This document shows, one piece after another, positions 54,867-63,078 of a DNA stretch of 64,000 bases (within the stretch, counting starts at the first letter, position 1; the number at the start of each line of letters is the position of its first letter). The translations under genes and the position numbers were made by a program. This DNA is from Ramlibacter terrae (GTDB lineage Bacteria; Pseudomonadota; Gammaproteobacteria; Burkholderiales; Burkholderiaceae_C). Location of the stretch: contig CP053418.1 in assembly GCA_013127575.1 (NCBI GenBank), forward strand, positions 1,550,001-1,614,000, in the 5' to 3' direction. The notes beneath the pieces are model-generated. The model did no database searches. It was not told where the DNA came from and was given only the letters and a program-made list of their open reading frames with translations.

Positions 54867-55841
54867 CCGAGCTCCGAGGCCGAGGGCAGGTGCAGCTCGC
54901 CGACGGTCACGCTGCGGGCCGCGCGGATCGCGCGCACCACCGCCAGCGCGCAGGCTTCCGCGGCCATGGTGCCGAGCGTCATCATCCCCAGCGTCTTGCC
55001 GCTCTCGCCGGTGCCGAGCATGAACAGCGCGTCGCCGTCGGACAGCGTGTGGATCGGGTTGATGGCGCGCGCCAATCCGTCGTGGCCCATCGTGGCCAGC
55101 CGGCCGGCCTGCATCTTGGTGATGATCGCGTCGGTGGCGATCACGCCGATGGTGGTGTTGCTGCCCGCGAGCATGGGCTGCGGCAGCACGCCGCGCAAGA
55201 GGGCGCGGCGCGTGTCGAGCAGGCTGCGGCCGTCGTCGCTGCGCGCGCCCGCGATCACCTGGCCCGTTTCCGGGTCGACGACGTCGCCCAGCGCATTGCA
55301 CGCGACGATCGCGCCGACGGTCACGCCGTCGACCGTGACGGAGGCGCTGCCGATGCCGCCCTTCATGGCGCGGCGGATGCCGAAGATCTTGCCCACCGCG
55401 GCGCCCGCGCCGGCGCCGACGTTGCCTTCTTCCGGCGTCTTGCGCGAAGCGGCCTCGCAGGCCGCATAGCCGGCTGCCGCGTCGGGGCGGATGGATGCAT
55501 CCCCCAGCGGCAGGTCGAACAGCACGGCGCCGGGCACGATGGGCAGGCGCGCGGGGCCGACCTGCATGCCGACGCCGCGCTCGTCGAGCCAGCGCATGAC
55601 GCCGCCGGCCGCGTCGAGGCCCCGGCGCTGCCGCCGGAGAGCAGCACGCCGTGCACGCGTTCGACCACGTTGGAGGGCGCCAGCAGGTCGGTCTCGCGGG
55701 TGCCGGGCGCGGCCCCGCGGACGTCGACGCCGGCGACGGCGCTGCCGCGCGCCAGCACCACGGTGCAGCCGGTCGGCCTGCGGGCGTCGGTGAAGTGGCC
55801 GACCTCGATGCCGGCCACCGGGTGATGGAGGAGCTGCTCAT
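54863..55841 (-). CDS. P1/S58 family aminopeptidase (DmpA-like)
   Basis: About 326 residues of the N-terminal-nucleophile S58 family (DmpA/BapA), which self-cleave and release N-terminal residues or open beta-peptides. VGHFTDARRPTGCTVVLA begins it, then LLAPSNVVERVHGVLLSGGSA, and the cleavage region GSNTTIGVIATDA, where the serine or threonine after N is the expected nucleophile. Two frame breaks (55820, CCAGG; 55621, CCTGG). It overlaps the downstream TAXI gene by four bases; the functional link, if any, is unknown. Confidence 0.85.
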
Positions 55842-55880
55842 GCGCGGATTATCCGCGCGAGCCCTTTGCCGAAGGGGGCG

Positions 55881-56355
55881 TCAGGCCTTGGGGTACGAGG
55901 CGAACACGCGCGGCGCGCCCGCCTTGGGCACCAGCAGCACGTCGTAGGGATCGCGGCGGTTGCCGTAGGCGGGGCCGTCCATGCCGGGGAGCCGACCGGC
56001 ATGCCGGGCACGGCGAGGCCGTGGGCCTGCGGACGCTCTGGAGCAGCCGGCGGATGTCGGCGGCGGGCACGTGGCCTTCGACCGCATAGCCGCCGACCAG
56101 GCCCGTGTGGCAGGAGCCGAGCTGCTTCGGGATGCCGAGGCGGGCGCGCATCGCCTCGTTGCCGCCGCTGTTCACTTTCACGGCGAAGCCGTTGGCCTGC
56201 AGGTGGTTCACCCAGTCCTGGCAGCAGCCGCAGTCGGGGTCTTTCCAGACTTCGACCGGGACCTTCGAGGGGCCTTGCGCGAGCGCCGCGAAGGGCAGGG
56301 CGGCGAGCACGGCGAGCGCGCCGCGGCGGGTGGGGAAGGAAGCGTCTTGGCTCAT
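55881..56355 (-). CDS. DUF411 metal-binding periplasmic protein
   Basis: About 159 residues with an export signal (ALAVLAALPFAALAQ) preceded by an arginine pair (Tat-like TRRGALAV). The DUF411 domain has VEVWKDPDCGCCQDWVNHL with three cysteines, GSCHTGLVGGYAVEGHVPA with a fourth and two histidines, and ends YDVLLVPKAGAPRVFASYPKA. The family is associated with copper handling. Frame breaks at 56040 and 55988 are both CCAGG losses. Stands alone. Confidence 0.88.
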
Positions 56356-56539
56356 GGGCAGGGGGTTGGAAGCGGTGGCACGTCCGGAAGTTCCGGTACC
56401 GGCTGGCTGGAGCGGGGAAACGTCCTACACCGGCTGCGGCGCATTCTCCGACATGTCCCCAAGGCTGGGCTTCCTACAGTGGACGCTTCCGCCGGCATGC
56501 GCCGGACTTCATCGTAACGAGCCCCGAGAGAGGACCCCC

Positions 56540-56833
56540 ATGAACACCGAAACGTCCCAGAACCCCTTCCCCACCAGCGCCGACCAGAGCCAGGGCACGA
56601 GCGGCGGCAACGGCCTCAACGGCGACGTGAACCGCGTGCGCAAGGTGGCCCAGACCCTGCACGAAGCCGTCGACACGCTGGAACAGAAGCTCGGCTCCAG
56701 CAGCGAGCGCGTGATGGGCATGACGGACGAATACGGCAACATGGCCCGCGACCAGGTCCGCGCCAACCCGCTGGCCGCCCTCGGCGTCGCCTTCCTCACC
56801 GGCTACGTCTTCGCCAAGATCTTCGGACGCTGA
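56540..56833 (+). CDS. DUF883 (ElaB/YqjD-type) membrane-anchored protein
   Basis: Intact 97-residue protein: an S, N and G-rich start, an amphipathic helix (VRKVAQTLHEAVDTLEQKLG), then VRANPLAALGVAFLTGYVFAKIFGR, the typical C-terminal membrane anchor of the DUF883 family. ElaB and YqjD bind ribosomes to the inner membrane in stationary phase; the role here is inferred. Two TCCTACA motifs 49 bases apart lie upstream (56423 and 56472), like those before the transglycosylase. Ribosome site GAGAGAGG. Confidence 0.85.
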   Translation: MNTETSQNPFPTSADQSQGTSGGNGLNGDVNRVRKVAQTLHEAVDTLEQKLGSSSERVMGMTDEYGNMARDQVRANPLAALGVAFLTGYVFAKIFGR

Positions 56834-56839
56834 GTTGCT

Positions 56840-56871
56840 CACCCCGAAATCGCTGGAGCGATTTCAGGGTG
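56840..56871 (+). terminator. hairpin 1 after the DUF883 gene
   Basis: CACCC-GAAATCGCT pairs with AGCGATTTC-GGGTG around a GG loop, with one mismatch; 14 paired bases. It starts 7 bases after the DUF883 stop and is not followed by a T run. It is the first of three hairpins in a row. Confidence 0.55.
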
Positions 56872-56880
56872 GCTGATCGG

Positions 56881-56916
56881 TGTGGAGAGGACCGGCAAAG
56901 CCGGATCCTCTCCACA
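56881..56916. repeat. hairpin 2 in the intergenic array
   Basis: TGTGGAGAGGA plus CCGGC pairs with GCCGG plus TCCTCTCCACA around AAA, one bulged A; 16 base pairs. It is perfectly symmetrical in its outer 11 bases. Confidence 0.6.
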
Positions 56917-56920
56917 AGGG

Positions 56921-56951
56921 GGACTGGGCCGCGCGATGCGCGGCCCAGTCC
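56921..56951. repeat. hairpin 3 in the intergenic array
   Basis: GGACTGGGCCGCGC and GCGCGGCCCAGTCC are perfect complements around GAT; 14 base pairs. It lies 12 bases before the stop of the convergent CDF gene and could end its transcription. Confidence 0.6.
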
Positions 56952-56963
56952 GTTGAGGAAGGG

Positions 56964-57602
56964 TCACCCGCGCTTCGCGTGCGCCAGTTCCTGCCGGGCC
57001 TGGCGCGTGACGCTGAGCCCGGCGGAGACCGCCAGGCCTCCCATCACCGCTGCCACCGCGAGGTCGGGCCAGCGCGTCCCCGTTCCCATCACCCCCAGCG
57101 CCGCCAGCAGCACCGCGACGTTGCCGATGGCGTCGTTGCGCGTGCACAGCCAGACGCTGCGCATGTTGGCGTCGCCCTCGCGGTACGCGTAGAGCAGCAC
57201 GCCCACCCCGACGTTCGCGGCCAGCGCCAGCAGGCCGACGAGGCCCATCGTGACCGCCTCCGGAGCCTCGCCCGAGTACGCCGCCCATCCCGCGCGCGCC
57301 AGCACCACCGTACCGAACAGCAGCATCGACGCTGCCTTGACCAGCGCGGTCCGCGCCCGCATCGCCACGCCCATCGCCAGCACCGCCAGCGACAGGCCGT
57401 AGTTGGCGGCATCGCCGAGGAAGTCGATGGCGTCGGCCAGCAGCGAGACGGAGCCCGAGGCGACGCCGGCGCCGATCTCCAGCAGGAACATCGCGGCGTT
57501 GACGGCGAGCGCGATCCAGAGCGCACGGCGGTAGCCGGGCGGCGCGTTCTCCATCGTCATGCCGTGATCGTGGTCGTGGTGGTCGTGCGAATGACTGTGC
57601 AT
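56964..57602 (-). CDS. cation diffusion facilitator (Zn/Co/Cd exporter)
   Basis: Intact 212-residue CDF protein. It begins with a histidine-rich tail (MHSHSHDHHDHDHGM) and has six membrane helices. The metal site is in SLLADAIDFLGDAANYGLSL (helix 2) and LCTRNDAIGNVAVLL (helix 5, with N in place of the usual H). The usual cytoplasmic C-terminal domain is missing, as in short CDFs. Divergent from a CadR-like MerR gene with an operator between them, so it probably exports Cd, Zn or Co. Confidence 0.88.
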   Translation of the reverse strand: MHSHSHDHHDHDHGMTMENAPPGYRRALWIALAVNAAMFLLEIGAGVASGSVSLLADAIDFLGDAANYGLSLAVLAMGVAMRARTALVKAASMLLFGTVVLARAGWAAYSGEAPEAVTMGLVGLLALAANVGVGVLLYAYREGDANMRSVWLCTRNDAIGNVAVLLAALGVMGTGTRWPDLAVAAVMGGLAVSAGLSVTRQARQELAHAKRG

Positions 57603-57615
57603 GGGGGTATTGGAA

Positions 57616-57637
57616 ACCCGGGAGCGGCTCCGAGGGT
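57616..57637. promoter_or_regulatory. CadR/PbrR-like operator between the CDF and merR genes
   Basis: ACCC at 57616-57619 and GGGT at 57634-57637 flank GGGAGCGGCTCC, a 22-base imperfect palindrome like the ACCC-N-GGGT sites bound by CadR and PbrR regulators. It lies between the divergent start codons, within a TTGACC-containing leftward promoter. Confidence 0.6.
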
Positions 57638-57657
57638 CAAGCGGCTAGCATGCAAGC

Positions 57658-58098
57658 ATGAAGATCAGCGACCTGAGCCGCGCGACGGGCGTCGACGTCG
57701 AGACCATCCGCTACTACGAGAAGGCCGGCCTGCTGCCGGAACCCGCGCGCGGGTCCAACGGCTACCGGCACTATGCAGGCCAGCACCTGCAGCGGCTGGC
57801 GTTCATCCGCCATTGCCGCGCGCTCGACATGCCGCTGGCCGACGTGCGCAGCCTGCTCGACGTGGTCGACGGCCAGCCCGGCGCGGGCGCGACGGCCGAG
57901 AACGTGGTGGCCGCGCAGCTCAAGCGCGTGCGGGCGCGCATGAAGAGCCTGCGCGCGCTGGAGCGGCAGCTGGCCGAACTGCGGCTGCGCTGCGACGCCG
58001 ACCACGACAGCCACCCGTGCGGCATCCTGGACGAACTGGTGTCGGCCGCGCATGGGGAGGCGTGCGCCTGCCATCCGCACGGCTTGGCGGCCGCGTAG
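57658..58098 (+). CDS. MerR-family metal-responsive regulator (CadR/PbrR-like)
   Basis: Intact 146-residue MerR protein: MKISDLSRATGVDVETIRYYEKAGLLPEPAR is the winged helix, followed by a long dimer helix (RVRARMKSLRALERQLAELR). Metal ligands are in LRCDADHDSHPCGIL and the C-terminal ACACHPHG. It fits the CadR/PbrR/ZntR group that senses Cd, Pb or Zn and activates the divergent exporter by untwisting the promoter. TAGCAT is 6 bases before the ATG. Confidence 0.9.
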   Translation: MKISDLSRATGVDVETIRYYEKAGLLPEPARGSNGYRHYAGQHLQRLAFIRHCRALDMPLADVRSLLDVVDGQPGAGATAENVVAAQLKRVRARMKSLRALERQLAELRLRCDADHDSHPCGILDELVSAAHGEACACHPHGLAAA

Positions 58099-58115
58099 CG
58101 GCGCACAATGCGCGC

Positions 58116-58482
58116 ATGCCTCGCCGCCCCGTCAACGTCCATCCCGCGTACCACGCGCATGTGTATTTCGACGACGCCAGCGTGGCGCAGGCGCGCGCCC
58201 TGTGCGAAGAGGCGGACGACGCCGCTTCGGCATCGCGGTGGGACGCGTGCACGAGCGCAACGTCGGCCCGCATCCGCGCTGGAGCTGCCAGCTGGCGTTT
58301 GCCGCGGAACGGTTCGACGAGGTCGTGCCGTGGCTCGACGCGCACCGTGGCGACTGGACGTGTTCGTGCACGGCCTGAGCGGCGACGACCTCAAGGACCA
58401 CACGGAGCACGCCTACTGGCTGGGCAACGACTGGCCGCTCGACCTGGCGATGTTCCAGCCGCGCGACCGCGAACAGCCCTGA
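58116..58482 (+). CDS. DOPA 4,5-dioxygenase-like protein
   Basis: About 122 residues. HAHVYFDDASVAQA (metal histidines), FGIAVGRVHERNVGPHPRW and LDVFVHGLSGDDLKDHTEHA match the DOPA dioxygenase-like family, small iron enzymes that cleave catechols outside the ring hydroxyls; members in bacteria are often of unknown role. Frame breaks near 58220 and at 58358 (CCTGG). CACAAT is 6 bases before the ATG; only 17 bases separate it from the merR stop. Confidence 0.82.
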
Positions 58483-58485
58483 GGC

Positions 58486-59451
58486 TCAGGGCAGGGCCAG
58501 CAGGGCCGCCACCATGCGCTCCAGCGCGGGGCGGCCCGCATCGATCGACACATGCGTCTCGAAGAAGCGCCGCGAACGGGCGCGAAACGCCGCGGGGTCG
58601 GCGATGGCGCGGGCGACCGCGCCGTCCAGCGCATCGAACGCGCGCACGATCTCGAAGGCCCCCAGCGGATCCTCGAATTCGCCGAGCGACTCGTCGCCGG
58701 CGGGCACCAGCACCAGCGGCACGCCGGCGGCGATCGCACGGAACAGCACGGTGCTGACCGGCGAGACCAGCAGCGAGGCGCCGCGGACCAGGGCGGCGAA
58801 GGGCGCGGTGGAGAACTCCGGCTGCACGCCGTCGGGCAGGTTGGCCGGATGGCCGCTCACGCGCACGGCAAGGCCGGCGGCGGCACATGCCGCCACGACC
58901 GCTCGCAGCCAGCGCAGCCGGGCTTCGGGCGCCGCGTACTCCCCGCGATTGCGGGCCGAAGTGAACTTGTAGTTAACGACGGCATACGGCGGCTGCGCGA
59001 ACGCGGGTGCCTCCGACCAGCAGGCTTCGATCGCCGGCGAGCCCACGACCTCGACACGCTGGCGATAGCGCGCGACGCTCGATGGCCCCCAGCCCAACAC
59101 GAGCGGGACGCCCCCGTAGCGCCGCTCGGCGCGGCAACCGTCGACCACGCCGACGTAAGGGCAACCCGACGCCAGTGCGCGTTCCACGATCTCCTGGTAT
59201 GCAGCCGGACCCTTGGCGTTGCCGGTGACCAGCACGTCGCCGGGCGACAGCATTGCCGCTGCCTGCGCGAGCTCGTGGCAGGGGAAGCCGAAGCCGGCCA
59301 AAGGGACACGCGGATCTTCGTGGCCGCCGGGAAAACGATCGAAGAACGCGACCTCGCAGCCCAGTTCCTGCAGCCGGCGCGCGACCGGCGCCGTGATGCG
59401 GCACTGGTTCGAACTGCTGACGAAGAAGAGGAACCGCCGCCCGCTGCTCAC
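58486..59451 (-). CDS. putative surface-sugar glycosyltransferase-like protein
   Basis: Intact protein of 321 residues, GTG start overlapping the stop of the cytidylyltransferase gene. FLFFVSSSNQCRITAPVARRL at the start and VLVTGNAKGPAAYQEIVERAL resemble the first half of the GT-B / UDP-GlcNAc 2-epimerase-like fold; the second half has ARLRWLRAVVAACAAAGL, VRVSGHPANL and SLLVSPVSTVLFRAIAAGVPLVLVPAGDES, a donor-binding pattern (P-S-T after a serine) seen in capsule and polyol-phosphate transferases. Named only by fold resemblance; substrate unknown. Confidence 0.6.
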   Translation of the reverse strand: MSSGRRFLFFVSSSNQCRITAPVARRLQELGCEVAFFDRFPGGHEDPRVPLAGFGFPCHELAQAAAMLSPGDVLVTGNAKGPAAYQEIVERALASGCPYVGVVDGCRAERRYGGVPLVLGWGPSSVARYRQRVEVVGSPAIEACWSEAPAFAQPPYAVVNYKFTSARNRGEYAAPEARLRWLRAVVAACAAAGLAVRVSGHPANLPDGVQPEFSTAPFAALVRGASLLVSPVSTVLFRAIAAGVPLVLVPAGDESLGEFEDPLGAFEIVRAFDALDGAVARAIADPAAFRARSRRFFETHVSIDAGRPALERMVAALLALP

Positions 59452-60173
59452 AGGTGGATCAGCTTCGACAGCAGCTCGGGCCGTGGCCTGGCCTCGATCA
59501 GCGTCTTGATGATGTCGAAGCTGTCGCGGTCGTCGACGTCCAGCCCGGTGATCTTCGGCTGCACGATCGGCTTGATCCGGTGCCCCATGAAGAGCGAGCC
59601 GCGCTGCTTCCAGCCGGCGTGGCGGAACACTTCCAGGTTGAACGGCTGGTACACCTTGGGGAACTCGGTGCGCCGCATCTTGGAACGCTTCGGGTCCCAC
59701 GAAGGCAGCAGCGGCTCGAGGTAGCCGTCGGCGTTCACCTTGTGCATCCGCGCGTCCGCCTCGCTGACGATGCGCACCGAGTCGATCTCGGGCTGCTTGT
59801 CGAGGATCTCCAGCGCACGGATCACGGCGGCGGGGTCGCGGAAGGGGCAGGTCGGCTTGAGCCAGATCCACACGTCCGGGATGTCGATGCCGTGCAGGGG
59901 CAGGTTCACGTCGAGGTCGGCGGGGATGTCCTCTTCCATCGCCGTGTCGTGGCTCGCGGCCGGCCCGCGCATGTAGGGGCAGTCGGCGCCGTAGCGGGTG
60001 GCGATCTCCTGGTACACGGGGCTGTCGGTCGAGACCAGCACGCGGTCGATGGGCAGCTTCTTGCCGAAGGCGATCGAGTACGCGATGAGGGGATGGCCGT
60101 CGATCGGCAGGATGTTCTTGTCCGGCAGGCCTTTCGAGCCGGAGCGCGCGGGGATCAGGGCACAGGCTTTCAT
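59448..60173 (-). CDS. acylneuraminate cytidylyltransferase-family protein
   Basis: Intact 241 residues. CALIPARSGSKGLPDKNILP is the nucleotide-binding motif of NeuA/KdsB-like enzymes, with RVLVSTDSPVYQEIATRYGA, then LDVNLPLHGIDIPDVWIWLKPTCPFR (metal site) and the closing GLDVDDRDSFD. It would activate a nine- or eight-carbon keto sugar with CTP. No neuB or kds genes are next to it. Preceded by a Bug binding protein with a 13-base gap and followed by the glycosyltransferase-like gene, one operon. Confidence 0.87.
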   Translation of the reverse strand: MKACALIPARSGSKGLPDKNILPIDGHPLIAYSIAFGKKLPIDRVLVSTDSPVYQEIATRYGADCPYMRGPAASHDTAMEEDIPADLDVNLPLHGIDIPDVWIWLKPTCPFRDPAAVIRALEILDKQPEIDSVRIVSEADARMHKVNADGYLEPLLPSWDPKRSKMRRTEFPKVYQPFNLEVFRHAGWKQRGSLFMGHRIKPIVQPKITGLDVDDRDSFDIIKTLIEARPRPELLSKLIHL

Positions 60174-60186
60174 CGTGTTCCTCGCG

Positions 60187-61148
60187 TCAGTCGAGCTTGG
60201 CGCCCGACTTCCTCACCGCATCGGCCCAGCGCGGCATCTCCGCCGCCAGGAACTTGCCGAAGTCCTCGCTCCCGAGGAAAGCGGGGTCGGCGCCCCGGGC
60301 GATCATACGGTTGCGCACTTCCGGTTGCGCCAGCACCTGCCGGAAGGCGTCGCTGAGTTTCGCGGTCACGTCGCGCGGCAGGTTGGCCGGCGCCGGGAAG
60401 CCGTAGAAGCCAACCACCTCGAAATCCTTCAGGCCGCTCTCGATCACCGTCGGCGTGTCGGGCAGCGCCGGGTTGCGCTGCCGGCTGGTGACCGCCAGCG
60501 CCTTCACCTTGCCCTGCTTGTGGTACGCGGCAGCCTGCGGAATCGACTCCGCCATGAACTGCACCTGCCCGCCCATCAGGTCGGTGAAGGCCGGGGCGCT
60601 GCCGCGGTAGGGGATGTGCACCATGAAGAGCCCGGTGGCGCTCTTGAACATCTCCGGCACCAGGTGGCTGATGCCGCCGTTGCCGGCGGAGCCGTAGTTC
60701 ACTGGCCGGGCCGCGTGCGCGCGTAGTCGATGAATTCCTTGAGCGAGTTCACCGGCAGCTTCGGATCGACCAGCAGGGCCAGCGGCTGCATCGCGGTGCG
60801 CGCGATCGGCGTGAAGTCGCGCAGCGTCTGGTACGGCAGCCTGGTGTACAGCCCCGGATTGATCACCATCACGCCGGTGTTCGCCAGCATCAGCGTGTAG
60901 CCGTCGGGCGCCGCCTTCATCACCTCCTGCGCGCCGACGGTGCCGCCCGCGCCGGCCTTGTAGTCGACGATGAGCGGCTGGCCCAGCACGGCCTGCAGCC
61001 GGTCGGCCAGCAGGCGCGCGTGCTGGTCGAGCGGGCCGCCGGCCGGAAAGCCGATCACCAGCCGGATCGGCTTGTCGGGATAGGCCGCGCTGGCGGCGAA
61101 GCTGGCGGCGGCGAACAGCGCCGCGACGGCGGCCTTCAGGACTTTCAT
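60187..61148 (-). CDS. Bug-family tripartite tricarboxylate transporter substrate-binding protein
   Basis: About 320 residues with a signal peptide (AASFAASAAYPDKPIR). Family features are RLVIGFPAGGPLDQHARLLA, VDYKAGAGGTVGAQEV, YTLMLANTGV and VNYGSAGNGGISHL. Bug proteins bind carboxylates; most in Burkholderiales are orphan. A break near 60706 (CCAGG read as CCAG) creates a false TGA; the joined text reads ARTRPGQVNYGS. First gene of the operon with the cytidylyltransferase. Confidence 0.88.
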
Positions 61149-61273
61149 GCACGGGCTCCGTTGTTTGCAGCGCATGATATCGGCGGTCGCCCGGGTGACT
61201 GGCTTGGTGCCTACCCCGATGGCGCGGCCGCGCGGGCTGGCTACCCTGCGCGCTTCAGGAGTCACAAGCCTTC

Positions 61274-62964
61274 ATGGACCGTCCGCACCACAAGTTCTGG
61301 CCCGCGCGCCTGCCGCACGCGCTCACCGTTCCCGCCACCTCGCTCTGGGACAACCTCGCCACCAGCGCCCGCCGCTATCCGGCCAAGCCCGCCATCGTCT
61401 TCTTCGGCCGCGTGTTCCCGTACGCCGAAGTGCAGCGGCAGGCCGAGCGCCGGCCGCGCGCCTGCACGCGCTGGGCGTGCGCAAGGGCGACCGCGTCATG
61501 CTCGACATGCAGAACTGCCCGCAGCTGCTGATCGCGCATTTCGCGATCCTGCGCGCCAACGCGGTGGTGGTGCCGGTCAACCCGATGAACCGGGCCGAGG
61601 AGCTCAAGCACTACATCACCGATCCGGACGCGAAGGTGGCGATCACCACCGCCGACCTGGCGGCCGAGATCGCCGCCGCCGACGCCCAGCTGCCGCCCGA
61701 ACAGCGGCTCGCGCACCTCGTCGTCACGCATTTCACGGACGCGTTCGACGCCGACGGCGCCGAGGCGCAGGCGATGCCCGCGGCCTGGCGCGACTGGCTG
61801 CTGGCGCGGCATCCGCTGCCGCAACTCGCGACGGGTGCGGTGCTCGCACGGAACGAGGCGCTCGCCAACGAACTGCCCGTGCCGGACCTCGAAGTCGGGC
61901 CCGCCGACATGGCCGTGCTGCCCTACACCAGCGGCACCACGGGCCACCCGAAAGGCTGCATGCACCCGCACCGCAGCATCATGCACAACGCCATGGCCAG
62001 CGCCGCCACGGGGCAACGCCACCGCCGAAAGCGTCACGCTGCTGGTGGTGCCGATGTTCCACATCACGGGCATGGTCAGCCTGATGCACTCCAACATCTA
62101 CGCAGGCGCGACGCTGGTCATGATGCCGCGCTGGGACCGCGAGGTGGCCGGCCGGCTGATCTCCAGCTACGGCGTGACGACGTGGACGAACATCCCGACG
62201 ATGGTGATCGACCTGCTGGCCAGTCCCAACTTCGACAACTACGACCTCTCGAGCCTGGCGTACATCGGCGGTGGCGGCGCCGCCATGCCGCAGGCCGTGG
62301 CCCAGCGCCTGCTGGAACAGTTCGGCCTGCGCTACGTCGAAGGCTACGGCCTGACGGAGACGGCCGCCCCTTCGCACAGCAACCCGCCGGACGCGCCGAA
62401 GCAGCAGTGCCGGGCGTCCCGTTCATGAGCTGCGACGCGCGGGTCATCGACCCGGAGACGCTGGAGGAGGTGGCGGCCGGCGAACAGGGCGAGATCATCG
62501 TCCACGGGCCGATGGTGTTCGACGGCTACTGGAAGCGGCCGGAGGCGACGGCGGCGGCTTTCATCGAACGCGAAGGCAAGCGGTTCTTCCGCACCGGCGA
62601 CCTCGGCCGTTGCGACGCCGACGGCTACTTCTTCCTGACCGACCGGCTCAAGCGCATGATCAATGCGTCCGGCTTCAAGGTGTGGCCGGCGGAGGTCGAG
62701 GCGCTGATGTTCCGGCACCCCGCGATCCGGGAAGCCTGCGTGATCTCGGCCCACGACAGCTACCGGGGCGAGACCGTCAAGGCGGTGGTCGTGCTGCGCG
62801 CCAGCCATCGGGGGCAGGTGACCGAGCAGGACATCGTGGCCTGGTGCCGCGAGCACATGGCGGTCTACAAGGTGCCGCGGATCGTGGAATTCGCCGACGC
62901 GCTGCCCAAGAGCGGCAGCGGCAAGGTGATGTGGCGCCTGCTGCAGGCGAAGGAAGGCGCGTGA
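61274..62964 (+). CDS. long-chain-type acyl-CoA ligase (AMP-binding)
   Basis: About 565 residues of the ANL superfamily. AMP and phosphate loop VLPYTSGTTGHPKGCMHPH, then VPMFHITGMVSLMHS, YVEGYGLTETAA, FRTGDLGRCDADGYFFLTDRLKRMINASGFKVWPAEVE, and the catalytic lysine near the end in LPKSGSGKVMWR. It resembles FadD-like enzymes that act on medium or long-chain acids. Frame breaks at about 61453, 62009 and 62408 (CCTGG sites, the second losing two bases). CAGGAGTC precedes the ATG. Standing alone. Confidence 0.9.
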
Positions 62965-63078
62965 TCCGGCCTTGACGGTGCGGTCGCACACCCTTGTCGG
63001 AATGAACCTACAGGACCACCTGTCAGCAGCCGTTACGATTGCTGCGCAGCCGCAAGCCTTGGCGGCTGTTTCCACTGG

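Noticed and set aside
60700-60710. In-frame TGA in the Bug binding protein as a possible recoding or selenocysteine site.
   Set aside because: It arises from loss of one G in CCAGG; no hairpin is needed and the family has V at that place.
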